Origin: an uncultured Sutterella sp. | Lineage (GTDB): Bacteria; Pseudomonadota; Gammaproteobacteria; Burkholderiales; Burkholderiaceae_F | Reading direction: 5' to 3' | Assembly (NCBI GenBank): GCA_900545335.1 | Contig: UQYP01000013.1 | Coordinates: forward strand, 1-45,812 | Length of the DNA stretch: 45,812 nucleotides | In this document: positions 25,832 to 34,208 of the stretch, one piece after another | How the letters are laid out: the number at the start of each line of letters is the position of its first letter | Numbering within the stretch: position 1 is the stretch's first letter | Position numbers and translations under genes: made by a program | The notes under the pieces: generated by a model | Seen by the model: the letters and a program-made list of their open reading frames with translations, nothing else | Told to the model about the DNA's origin: nothing | Database searches by the model: none

Positions 25832-26263
25832 CCTTTAAAACTATCAGGAGGATGCAGGCTGGCCTGTATCCTCCAATACAGCTTCTTGCATTTCTGATTG
25901 GTTCTGAGCAAAAAAAATGAACCTCAGTCGGAAAGATCAGAGGTTCTGAGGGAGCGGTTTCCATTGCTTAAATGGATCAACTAATCCACTTGAGGCATTG
26001 TGTCGAAACACAGACTCAAGTTCCAATATTATGAGTTGACGTCATAATCATTATTTGTTTTTGATCGGAGAGCCGTTGATAGACATCAAAAATAAGTTTC
26101 TCTGCTTAGATCTCTAGGTTATTTCACTCATAAGTCAAAAATTTAATTAAAGAATTCCTCCAATCCTAAGCACTTTCTCCCACAGCTTGACTTTTTCATT
26201 GATTGAAGTCGAGCTATTGTCATTAAACAATAGGTTGTTTTTGAGTTAACAATGGGGGCCAAA
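25832..26263. other. Structured intergenic region before gltS
   Basis: 432 bases without a gene. It holds a run of hairpins: GGAGGATGCAGG with CCTGTATCCTCC (25847-25874, no T-run); GAACCTC with GAGGTTC (25919-25946); TGGAT with ATCCA (about 25972-25987); and a two-step hairpin ACTTGAG...TGTGT-CGAA-ACACA...CTCAAGT (25988-26021). The remainder is AT-rich. No known riboswitch is recognised. Confidence 0.5.
26214..26233 (+). promoter_or_regulatory. Palindrome before gltS, possible operator
   Basis: CTATTGT-CATTAA-ACAATAG is a perfect 7-bp inverted repeat with a 6-base spacer, about 30 bases before the gltS start. It overlaps weak promoter-like boxes (TTGAAG 26203, AACAAT 26226, 17 apart), which would fit repressor binding. 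Confidence 0.45.
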
Positions 26264-27511
26264 ATGGACTTTGAATTAAAGGATGGTCTGTGGATTCTCA
26301 ACATTAATATGATTCAAAGCCTGGCTTTGGCGGTGGTGACCTACTACCTGGGTGTTTGGGTGAAAAGTAAGGTTTCTCTTTTAGAGCGCCTTTCCATGCC
26401 AAGCCCCGTAGTGGGCGGCATGATTTTGGCCGTCATTTTGTCCACTTTGCAGGGAGCGGATATTTTAATTGTCCACTTTGACTCGACCCTGCAGACACTT
26501 TTAATGCTTGCCTTTTTTACCACAATCGGCATGATGGCCAGTATCAAAGTTGTTAAACAAGGCGGAAAGCTTTTGGTGGGCTTTTTAGCCGCAGTCTCTG
26601 TTTTGGCTGTTTTGCAAAATGTCCTGGGGATGTCTTTAGCCGCTTTGATGGGGCTCGATAAACACTACGGAATTTTAACCGGAGCAGTTTCTATGATGGG
26701 CGGTCTCGGGACGTCGGCTGCATTTGGACCCTATTTTGAACAAACCTATGGCATTACCGGAGCAACAGCCGTTGCGATTACTTCGGCCACTTTCGGTATG
26801 GCTGCTGCATTGATTTTGGGCGGACCCTTTGGCGAATGGCTCATCAGACGCTACAAAATTCATACGCCTCAGCCCGTTGCTGAACCCGAACCGCCTCTGC
26901 ATATTCCGAGTGATTTGCAAGCTGACATCGTTGCCAAAGAAGCCGGTCAAAAACCGTCTTTTACGGATGAGCTGATGAAGGCCGGGGGTGTGGTGGCAAT
27001 CTGCATGGCATTGGGAAGTATCGTTTCTGACTTTTTAGGGCAATTGATTACGCTGCCCGCTTATATCGGTTCGATGATCGTGGCTGCGATTGTACGCAAT
27101 GCGATGGATTGTACGAAAAGTCTGAGAGTCGACGGTGTCGGACTCAATGCAGTAGCCGATATCAGTCTGGTACTTTTTGTGACGATGGCGGTTAACAGTT
27201 TGAAGTTAGCTGAATTAGTCAATCTTGCTATTCCGATGTTGATAATTTTGCTCGCTCAGGCTGTTCTGGTATTAGTCTTCTCGTGGTTCTTTATTTTTCT
27301 GATTTTTGGAAAGAATTACGATACCGTGATGCTCAGTGTCGGTGGAGTCGGATTCTCGATGGGCTCTACCGCAAACGGTTTGGCTGTCATGCAGGCCTTA
27401 TCGGAAAAGTACGGCTCCAATGCCCGAGCTTGGCTGATTGTGAGCTTGGTCGGAGCTTTCCTTATTGATTTAATCAATGCGGTGATTATCACTTACATGG
27501 GGACGCTTTAA
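26264..27511 (+). CDS. gltS: Sodium/glutamate symporter
   Basis: Inner-membrane Na+-driven glutamate carrier of the ESS family. 415 residues, 11-12 membrane segments in two inverted halves. The family reentrant-loop motifs are visible as SVVGG-like SPVVGG near residue 47 and MMGGLGTSAAFGP, with a second copy as GGVGFSMGSTANG in the C-terminal half. The start is placed at ATG 26264, which has GGGGG about 8 bases upstream; an in-frame ATG at 26252 lacks one. It ends in a hairpin (27524-27550). Confidence 0.9.
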   Translation: MDFELKDGLWILNINMIQSLALAVVTYYLGVWVKSKVSLLERLSMPSPVVGGMILAVILSTLQGADILIVHFDSTLQTLLMLAFFTTIGMMASIKVVKQGGKLLVGFLAAVSVLAVLQNVLGMSLAALMGLDKHYGILTGAVSMMGGLGTSAAFGPYFEQTYGITGATAVAITSATFGMAAALILGGPFGEWLIRRYKIHTPQPVAEPEPPLHIPSDLQADIVAKEAGQKPSFTDELMKAGGVVAICMALGSIVSDFLGQLITLPAYIGSMIVAAIVRNAMDCTKSLRVDGVGLNAVADISLVLFVTMAVNSLKLAELVNLAIPMLIILLAQAVLVLVFSWFFIFLIFGKNYDTVMLSVGGVGFSMGSTANGLAVMQALSEKYGSNARAWLIVSLVGAFLIDLINAVIITYMGTL

Positions 27512-27523
27512 AAAAAATTTCGT

Positions 27524-27553
27524 GAGCCCTTGATTTTTTATTAAGGGCTCTAT
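27524..27553 (+). terminator. Hairpin after gltS
   Basis: GAGCCCTT (27524-27531) pairs with AAGGGCTC (27543-27550) around an AT-rich 11-nt loop. The T-run is inside the loop rather than after the stem, so termination may be weak. TATAAA follows and may serve the tRNA genes. Confidence 0.55.
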
Positions 27554-27571
27554 AAAATGCAAAACTCTTTC

Positions 27572-27647
27572 GGGGGTATAGCTCAGTTGGTAGAGCACTT
27601 GCATGGCATGCAAGGGGTCAGCGGTTCGAATCCGCTTACCTCCACCA
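27572..27647 (+). tRNA. tRNA-Ala (anticodon GGC)
   Basis: 76 nt with encoded CCA. The acceptor GGGGGTA pairs with TACCTCC (one G-U). The anticodon stem CTTGC/GCAAG encloses ATGGCAT, giving anticodon GGC for GCC and GCU codons. Confidence 0.97.
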
Positions 27648-27660
27648 AAAAATGAATTGC

Positions 27661-27736
27661 GTCTCCATCGTCTAGAGGCCTAGGACACGACCCTTTCACG
27701 GTCGGTACCGGGGTTCGAATCCCCGTGGGGACGCCA
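27661..27736 (+). tRNA. tRNA-Glu (anticodon UUC)
   Basis: 76 nt with encoded CCA, 13 bases after tRNA-Ala. The acceptor GTCTCCA pairs with TGGGGAC. The loop CTTTCAC gives anticodon TTC, reading GAA and GAG. The pair is probably one transcript. Confidence 0.97.
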
Positions 27737-27748
27737 TCTTCTCAATGA

Positions 27749-27772
27749 GCAACCATTTGTGGTTGCTTTTTT
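27749..27772 (+). terminator. Terminator after the tRNA pair
   Basis: GCAACCA-TTTG-TGGTTGC followed by six Ts, 12 bases after tRNA-Glu. Confidence 0.88.
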
Positions 27773-27773
27773 G

Positions 27774-28723
27774 TTATCGTTTTAATCCCAGTTTTTGAGA
27801 AAACTCCCGCCAGGGGCTCGTTAAATCAGAGTTCCCGTTTTCCACAATAATCTTTAAAACCTCTTGATAGAGCGGACTGCTTTTGTTTTCCGATCGGCAG
27901 TACACATGGGCTTGGGCAACCGGACGGTGCCATTGAGGCATCACCGCAGTCACGGAGCCGTCTTTGATTTGAGCGCGAACTGTGCCCAGGTTCAAATCAA
28001 TAGCGATGCCGGCACCGGCTAAAAGCATTTCTTGGCGTCACCGTAATTTAGCTTTTCAAAATTTCTTAATTTGAATTCTTCCGTACCGTTTTCGATGTAG
28101 TCAGCATAGTATGGGCTGCTTGGATAGCGAACCAAAATCGGGCACTTAATCAGCTCTTCTATCGTTTTAGGCGCATTGTGCTTTTTTAAGTAATTCTGAC
28201 TGACTAAAAAGAAGGTGTAGAAGTCATCGACGTAAGTCTCGTAGAGCCCCGGTTGGTCAGAGGAGTAAAAGCAGAAAGACAGGTCTGTTTGCCTATCAAG
28301 CAAAGCCTGAAGTCCGCGGTCGGCCAAAATCTCGAAGTGAACACCGGGATGCAGAGATTCGTAATCCAGAAGCGCAGAAAGAATAGGTGTCCGGTCCATA
28401 TTGACGGGCAGCGATATCCGTAATGTGCGGCGTATTTTCGGATCCTGCTCTTTTTTCATACTTTGACTCAATGCTAAAAGAGCTTCGTGATCTTTAACGA
28501 GTTCCTGAATGTGAGGAATAAGTTCCTTCGCCTGATTTGTCAGTTCGGCAGGGCGAGAGCGTCTGTCAAGAAGAAAAATGCCCAACTCGTCCTCAAGAGC
28601 AGCCAGCATACGAGAGGCAATCGGAGGGTCAATCCAAAGTTTCTCAGCGGCAAGTTTCAATGAACCCAGATGACCGATGGTGAGTAAAAGCTTCCAAGCT
28701 AAAAGATTGTCAGTCTTTCTCAT
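27774..28723 (-). pseudogene. LysR-type regulator gene with a single-base frameshift
   Basis: The two overlapping pieces together give a normal LysR regulator of about 317 residues. The first piece (start 28723) has the N-terminal winged helix-turn-helix (SLKLAAEKLWIDPPIASRMLAALEDELG) and most of the effector domain, but stops after NYGDAKKCF near 28,019. The rest of the effector domain continues in the next frame as MLLAGAGIAIDLNLGTVRAQ and runs to 27,774. The break is in AAGAAATG; one more A would restore AAGAAAATG and a continuous protein. So it is a recent one-base deletion, a phase-variable A-run, or a sequencing or assembly error. Divergent from the aminotransferase gene it probably controls. 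Confidence 0.85.
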
Positions 28724-28732
28724 TTTTCACAT

Positions 28733-28753
28733 TAATTGTCTTTTTAACAATTA
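28733..28753. promoter_or_regulatory. LysR-type binding box
   Basis: TAATTGT-N7-ACAATTA is a perfect inverted repeat holding the T-N11-A signature of LysR regulator sites, between the divergent lysR and aminotransferase genes. Confidence 0.6.
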
Positions 28754-28794
28754 TAGATTAAAGATCTGTCATTCTCTTTTAGCTCGTACTTTCC

Positions 28795-28800
28795 TACAAT
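28795..28800 (+). promoter_or_regulatory. Possible -10 box of the aminotransferase gene
   Basis: TACAAT lies about 30 bases before the chosen start codon. The -35 region is poor, which is usual at activator-dependent LysR targets. Confidence 0.4.
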
Positions 28801-28831
28801 GGTTAAAACTCAATATTCAAGGAGAGATGTG

Positions 28832-30106
28832 ATGCAGGAATACGGTAGTGCAGATTTCCCCATGGTGCGATATGTTCCGTATATGGGGGTGATTTGGACT
28901 GTTAATGAGGCCTCTAAACTGGGCTTTTATAACGGTCATCCGGATTGGTGCAATGTGGGACAGGGGCAGCCTGAAGTGGGAACGATTGAAGGGGCACCCG
29001 AGCGAATTGAAAACCTCAAACTTGAGCCCAGTGATGCGGCCTATGGTCCTGTGGGCGGCACACCTGAAGTCAGAGAAGCAATTGCCGACTGGGTTAACCG
29101 TACGTACCGTAAAGGCATGAGCCAATATACGGCAGAAAATGTGAGCTTTGCCTGCGGCGGGCGACTTGCTTTGACGCGTTTATACAGCATCTTTAAGGAC
29201 GGAACGCGCATTGCCTATAAAAATCCGGATTACACGGCCTACGAAGATTACCTCTATCCGTTGCGTCACAATTGTGAATTAATTGAGCTGCGAGCAGAAG
29301 AAAAGGATGGTTTCACCGTTCCTGTAGAGCGTTTTGAAGACTTTATGCATGATGTGCGCCCGAATGCTTTTGTCTTCTCCAATCCCTGTAACCCGACCGG
29401 GCAGGTGATTAAAGACGAGGCGATGGATCGCTATATTGATGCAGCCAGAAAAGAAAATTGTCTCTTGGGCGCTGACGAATTCTACGCTACCTTCTCCTAT
29501 AACGAAGACGGAACGCCGGCTGATCGTGCGGTCTCTGCCTTGCCCTATGTCAAGGACGTCAACCGTGATCCGGTTATTGTCTTTGACGGACTGACAAAAG
29601 GCTTCCGTTATCCGGGGTGGCGCGCCGGTTGGGCGATCGGTCCGAAATACCTCATTGAAATGATTAACCGCGCAGCCAGTGCCGTTGACGGAGGACCGTC
29701 TACTATGGTTCAGCGCGGAGTCATTGAAGAGCTCGCACCGGGTCACGCAGAAGCTGAACTGCTTGCTACACGCAAGGAATTTGCCGTCAAGCGCAAGATG
29801 ATGATTGAAGGGTTGGCTCAGTTGGGTATTCATACCCCTACCAATCAGCCTTTGGGAACCTTTTACATTTGGGCGAGTATTGAAAATCTGCCCGGCAAGC
29901 TTTCTGATGCAGATCACTTCTTCTATGCCTGTCTGCAAAAGAAGGTGATCACAGTGCCGGGTCACTTCTTCGATGTGCGTCCTTTCCGCGTTCGTCCGAC
30001 TAATGAACCGTATCGTCACTGGGTACGCTTCTCTTATGGTCCTAACCGTCAAACAATTAAAACGGCCCTTGAACGGATCGAACAAGTGATTAAAGAATAC
30101 AAATAA
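28832..30106 (+). CDS. PLP-dependent aminotransferase, class I/II
   Basis: 424 residues from ATG 28832, which has GGAGA six bases upstream; an in-frame ATG at 28799 has no ribosome site and overlaps the probable -10. Fold type I aminotransferase: the lysine that binds pyridoxal phosphate is Lys256 in FDGLTKGFRYPGWRAGW, with NPCNPTGQ (Asn184), ADEFY (Asp215) and the substrate-carboxylate arginine near the C-terminus (HWVRFSYG). Substrate unknown. It is followed by a hairpin and an AbgA-like hydrolase, suggesting a shared catabolic function. Confidence 0.88.
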   Translation: MQEYGSADFPMVRYVPYMGVIWTVNEASKLGFYNGHPDWCNVGQGQPEVGTIEGAPERIENLKLEPSDAAYGPVGGTPEVREAIADWVNRTYRKGMSQYTAENVSFACGGRLALTRLYSIFKDGTRIAYKNPDYTAYEDYLYPLRHNCELIELRAEEKDGFTVPVERFEDFMHDVRPNAFVFSNPCNPTGQVIKDEAMDRYIDAARKENCLLGADEFYATFSYNEDGTPADRAVSALPYVKDVNRDPVIVFDGLTKGFRYPGWRAGWAIGPKYLIEMINRAASAVDGGPSTMVQRGVIEELAPGHAEAELLATRKEFAVKRKMMIEGLAQLGIHTPTNQPLGTFYIWASIENLPGKLSDADHFFYACLQKKVITVPGHFFDVRPFRVRPTNEPYRHWVRFSYGPNRQTIKTALERIEQVIKEYK

Positions 30107-30113
30107 CAACAGC

Positions 30114-30143
30114 AATAACGGGCTCTCTAGCCCGTTATTCTTT
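30114..30143 (+). terminator. Terminator-like hairpin between the aminotransferase and AbgA-like genes
   Basis: AATAACGGGCT (30114-30124) and AGCCCGTTATT (30129-30139) form a perfect 11-bp stem with a CTCT loop and are followed by CTTTT. It may lower expression of the second gene. Confidence 0.75.
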
Positions 30144-30161
30144 TAGACAGAGGGAGATCCT

Positions 30162-31445
30162 ATGTCAGAGTCTTTCCATGAACAGCTCGTTAAACAGAGA
30201 AGATACCTGCACCAATTTCCCGAAGTGGGTTGGACCGAGTTTGAAACCACTTGGTACATTGTTCAGAAAGTGCAGAGTTGGGGCTATTGCGTTCATATTG
30301 GACGAGAAGTCATTGACGAAAAGTCTATTCGCGGTCGAAATATTGAATTGGTCAATGAGGCACGGGCTAGGGCAGCCGCCCACGGTGTGCCGGAAGAATT
30401 TCTGCAAAAGACTGCTGGTTTGACCGGTTGCGTTGCAGAGATGGTTTTTGAAAAAGAAGGCCCGGTTTTAGTCTTTCGATTCGATATCGATGCCTTGCCT
30501 GTTCAGGAAACAAACGCCGAAAATCATTTCCCCAATCGTGAAGGTTTTCGCTCTAAAAGAGAAGGCATTATGCATGCCTGCGGACATGATTGTCACACAT
30601 CGATCGGATTGACGGTTGCGCGTTGGATTGCTGAACACAAAAATGAGCTTTGCGGGAAGATCAAAATCATTTTTCAGCCCGCTGAAGAAGGCTCTCGCGG
30701 AGCAAGAACGGTAGCAGCTTCGGGCATTATCGACGATGCGGATTTCTTTTTTGCCAGTCACATCGGCATGCAGGCTAAATACGGTGAGGTGATCATAGAT
30801 CCTTATGGCTTTCTGTGCGGTTCAAAGTATGACGTCACTTTCATCGGGCGTTCTGCGCATTTGGGGGCCGATCCTCATGAGGGCCGAAACGCAATGGCTG
30901 CGGCCTGTGCAGCTACACTGCAGCTTTTGGGTATTGCCAGACACGGCGATGGAATGACGCGCGTCAATGTCGGAACTTTTCATGCCGGACGAGCCCGCAA
31001 CGCTATTCCGGATCGTGCGACCATAGAGGTAGACATCCGCGGAGAAACCATGGCGATTAATGACTATATGTGTGAAGAGGCTCAAAATATTTTCGCCGGT
31101 TGTGCCAAAAGCTACTCTGTGGGCTTAGAAGTCATTGATCAGGGGACGGTATGTGATTTGGTCAATGACCGCCAATCAGTTGATCTGCTGAGGCGTTGTG
31201 CTCAAAAAATACCGGCAATTAAAACGATTTTTGAAAAGTCGGATTTCGGAGGTTCCGAGGATGCGGCGATTTTAGCCCGCCACGTACAGTCCAAGGGCGG
31301 ATTGGCAGCATTTTTTGTTGTGGGTGCCGATCACTTGGCCGGTCACCATCAACCGGAATTTGACGTGAACGAACAAGCGCTTGATGTCGGCTTTCAAATG
31401 TACGTCAACATTGTTAAAGAAATTTGCGAAGCCTCTTTAACCTGA
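30162..31445 (+). CDS. M20D amidohydrolase, AbgA-like
   Basis: 427 residues, similar in length and motifs to E. coli AbgA, the catalytic subunit that splits p-aminobenzoyl-glutamate. Metal ligands are visible: Asp108/Asp110 (FRFDIDALP), Cys140 and His142 (MHACGHDCHT), Glu175-Glu176 (QPAEEGSRGA) and His200 (SHIG). The AbgA-like REV and EL insert at 45-80 (GREVIDEKSIRGRNIELVN) is present, unlike in plain M20 carboxypeptidases. No abgB or abgT partner lies nearby, so the substrate may be another N-acyl or amidated amino acid. Ribosome site AGGGAG. The last nine bases overlap the convergent transporter gene. Confidence 0.85.
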   Translation: MSESFHEQLVKQRRYLHQFPEVGWTEFETTWYIVQKVQSWGYCVHIGREVIDEKSIRGRNIELVNEARARAAAHGVPEEFLQKTAGLTGCVAEMVFEKEGPVLVFRFDIDALPVQETNAENHFPNREGFRSKREGIMHACGHDCHTSIGLTVARWIAEHKNELCGKIKIIFQPAEEGSRGARTVAASGIIDDADFFFASHIGMQAKYGEVIIDPYGFLCGSKYDVTFIGRSAHLGADPHEGRNAMAAACAATLQLLGIARHGDGMTRVNVGTFHAGRARNAIPDRATIEVDIRGETMAINDYMCEEAQNIFAGCAKSYSVGLEVIDQGTVCDLVNDRQSVDLLRRCAQKIPAIKTIFEKSDFGGSEDAAILARHVQSKGGLAAFFVVGADHLAGHHQPEFDVNEQALDVGFQMYVNIVKEICEASLT

Positions 31446-32327
31446 TTTTGAACGCGCCAACAAAAATACAGTAGCCAAAATACAAAGTGCCCCGATTGCC
31501 TCGGTAAATCCGAAAGTAGCCCCCAAAAGTACTACAGAGAGCACCACCGCAGAAAGCGGCTCAAAGCAGGTGAGCATGGAGGCAATCGGAGGCGCGATGA
31601 ATTCCATGCTTTTTAAGAAGCAGCAAAAGGAGACGATGGTGCCGCAAAGCACAATGTGAAGGTAGCAAATGATGCCCATCGTATTCCAGATGACATTGGT
31701 TTCAAAGGGATTGTTATAAAGACAGGCTGCTGCCCCGCTGAAAGTCATCGCCCAGCCGATAACCGGGAAAACAGAGAGTTTTCTCACAACGCGTCCGGGC
31801 TGAATCGTACCAATGGCTCCCATCATAGCTGAAGCCAAGCCCCAGGCAACGCCTGCAACAGAAAATTCCATCGTGTCCCAATTACCCTTCGTAATGATGA
31901 GCAAGACACCAACCATAGCGAGCACCAGGCAGATCATCTCAAGGACTTTGATACGTCTGTTATGGGCAATGGCAAGATAGGCAATAATAAAAAGCGGCGA
32001 AGTGAGCACCATGATGGTCGCAGTGGCTGCATTTGAACTCGAAATCGACAGGAAAAATGTCGATTGAGAACAAAGAAGCGCGAAACCATAGATCAGGATA
32101 TCTTTGAAATTGTCTTTCTGAAAAACACCTTTGATGTGTTTGGTGCGGTTCCAAAAGAAATCAAGCAAAATCAAAAGCAGACCGGCCCCCAGCAGTCGAA
32201 TGGACGTTAAATCCAAAACGGTGAATTGGCACTGCGCCATCAAATACTGAGCGGCCACTCCCATTGAACCCCAGCAGATGCCGGCAGTGGAAGCAAGAGC
32301 GACGCCTTTGAGTGTTTTAATTTCCAT
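31437..32327 (-). CDS. DMT superfamily (EamA) transporter
   Basis: 296 residues with about ten membrane segments in two EamA repeats, ending in a short basic tail. The family includes metabolite and amino-acid exporters. The N-terminal GICWGSMGVAAQYLM and the second-half PPIASMLTCFEPLSAVVLSV stretches are typical. Convergent with and overlapping the AbgA-like gene by nine bases. Substrate unknown; its place next to amino-acid enzymes suggests export of an amino compound. Confidence 0.85.
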   Translation of the reverse strand: MEIKTLKGVALASTAGICWGSMGVAAQYLMAQCQFTVLDLTSIRLLGAGLLLILLDFFWNRTKHIKGVFQKDNFKDILIYGFALLCSQSTFFLSISSSNAATATIMVLTSPLFIIAYLAIAHNRRIKVLEMICLVLAMVGVLLIITKGNWDTMEFSVAGVAWGLASAMMGAIGTIQPGRVVRKLSVFPVIGWAMTFSGAAACLYNNPFETNVIWNTMGIICYLHIVLCGTIVSFCCFLKSMEFIAPPIASMLTCFEPLSAVVLSVVLLGATFGFTEAIGALCILATVFLLARSKSG

Positions 32328-32468
32328 ACGAATCAGGGAGGAATATCTGTTGCTGCGTGATTGTATGCCTATTTGAAAGATCTTAGGAAATACAATTGTC
32401 GGAGTTTTTCAAAGGATCAACACATTGTTTAAAATCGGAAAAGTTGATTGTTTGAAAATAGTTTGTAT

Positions 32469-34208
32469 ATGCGTCTCAAACGACTGGCAGTGTGGTTATT
32501 GCTTCTGAGCACATTCCCTCTGACGGCTTCGGCTTTTGAAGTCAAAGTCCAGGGAGTGGGTGGAGACGTACGTGCCAACGTTGAAGCGCTTTTGCAGCCC
32601 GTGAGGGAAAATAGCTTCACGGAGGTCAGACAAACTTACCGCGCTCAGGTTGATCGGGCCATTACCAGAGCGCTTCAGGCTCTCGGCTACTATCAGAGCA
32701 TTGTTCATTATTCATGGCAGGAAGCAAAAGGAAAGAATCCGGCCACACTGATTGCCAAAATTCATTTGGGTAAGCCCGCCCGGATAGCCGGGGCGTCTTT
32801 GACTGTCAGGGGAGAAGGGGCCGCAGATGAGGCTTTTGAAAAACTGAAAAAAGTTCTTCCTAAAAAAGGGCGACAGCTCAATCACGGAGAGTACGAGAGC
32901 TTTAAGTCGTCAATAGAACGCGCAGCTGTGCGAAACGGATATTTTGACGGTGAGTTTTTAGTGAGTGAACTGGGAGTGGATGCCGTTGAGAATAAGGCCT
33001 ACTGGACGTTTGATTACGATGCTAAAACCCGTTACCGTTTTGGGGATATTCATTTTCTGGGCAGTCAAATCCGAGAACCTGTTTTGGTGAATCTCTTACC
33101 CTTTGAAAAGGGCGATCCTTACACTTCGGACGATATTTCTGAGCTTAACAGGCGGCTCTCAGCCACCGGGTGGTTTAATTCCGTGGTCGTCTCGCCTGAT
33201 ATCTTTTCAGGCCGTGCGAGTTCCGATAAGTCTTTGCCGGTCTATGCCAACGTCACCCCGAAAAAAGAAAATGCCGTTGAAACGGGGCTCGGTTTCTCAA
33301 CCGACGTCGGTCCCAGGGGATCGGTGACGTGGCGCAAGCCGTGGCTTAACGACTCAGGTCATAGTCTCGAAGCCTCCACTGAGCTTTCTTCCAAAGAGCA
33401 AATGCTCGATGTGAGTTACAAAATTCCGCTCGAAAAAAGTGCGCTTGAGCACTATTGGGTCGTTCAGGGCGGTGTGAAAAAAGAAGATTTAAACGACACA
33501 AAATCCAACTCAGCCTCCGTAATGGTTTCTCGGCATTGGGCGCCTTATGAAGGTTGGCAAAGAGATGTACACCTGCGCTGGTCGCTCGATAACTTCGATC
33601 AAGGTAAAACGAGTGATCACACAATGCTGATTTATCCCGGTGTCAGTTTTTCTAAAACGACTACGATCGGAGGTCTCATGCCCTGGTGGGGTTTGTCTCA
33701 GCGCTACACAGTGGATTGGTCTGATACGACTTGGGGCTCTGATATTGATTTCGTAGTTTTGGAAGCGCAGCATGCTTTAATTAAAACGATTGCTCACCGA
33801 CACCGCCTGGTTTTGCGCTCTCACGTCGGTTGGATTCAGACGGACGATTTTGATCAGGTGCCTCCGGATTTACGTTTCTTCGCGGGCGGCGACAGAAGTG
33901 TCAGAGGCTACAAATATGAGTCTATCTCTCCTGAGGACGACAACGGTGACTTAACCGGTGCGGAAAAAATGGTGACTGCCAGTGTCGAATACCAATACAA
34001 GGTAAAGGGTAATTGGTGGGGAGCGGTGTTTTTTGACATCGGTCAGGCAGTCAATAATTTCAACGACCAGGATTGGGAAAAAGGTGTGGGTGTGGGCGTT
34101 CGCTGGCAATCGCCCCTGGGTCCTATCAAACTGGATATTGCCAAGCCCGTCGGAGACCCGGATAAGCATGCTCTGCAGTTTTATATCGGATTGGGGCCTG
34201 AGCTATGA
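32469..34208 (+). CDS. tamA: Outer membrane translocation and assembly protein TamA
   Basis: Omp85-family outer membrane protein that, with TamB, helps insert autotransporters and moves phospholipids. 579 residues, matching E. coli TamA (577). A signal peptide MRLKRLAVWLLLLSTFPLTASA is followed by three POTRA domains (about 25-270) and a beta-barrel with the conserved RFFAGGDRSVRGYKYESI block. Start at ATG 32469 fits the signal peptide but has no ribosome site; a TTG at 32448 with GGAAAAG upstream is the alternative. The end overlaps tamB by four bases. Confidence 0.92.
   Translation: MRLKRLAVWLLLLSTFPLTASAFEVKVQGVGGDVRANVEALLQPVRENSFTEVRQTYRAQVDRAITRALQALGYYQSIVHYSWQEAKGKNPATLIAKIHLGKPARIAGASLTVRGEGAADEAFEKLKKVLPKKGRQLNHGEYESFKSSIERAAVRNGYFDGEFLVSELGVDAVENKAYWTFDYDAKTRYRFGDIHFLGSQIREPVLVNLLPFEKGDPYTSDDISELNRRLSATGWFNSVVVSPDIFSGRASSDKSLPVYANVTPKKENAVETGLGFSTDVGPRGSVTWRKPWLNDSGHSLEASTELSSKEQMLDVSYKIPLEKSALEHYWVVQGGVKKEDLNDTKSNSASVMVSRHWAPYEGWQRDVHLRWSLDNFDQGKTSDHTMLIYPGVSFSKTTTIGGLMPWWGLSQRYTVDWSDTTWGSDIDFVVLEAQHALIKTIAHRHRLVLRSHVGWIQTDDFDQVPPDLRFFAGGDRSVRGYKYESISPEDDNGDLTGAEKMVTASVEYQYKVKGNWWGAVFFDIGQAVNNFNDQDWEKGVGVGVRWQSPLGPIKLDIAKPVGDPDKHALQFYIGLGPEL

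Noticed and set aside
28010..28040. Programmed -1 frameshift joining the two lysR pieces
   Set aside because: The site is not a classic slippery heptamer, and LysR proteins are not known to use recoding. A lost A is simpler.
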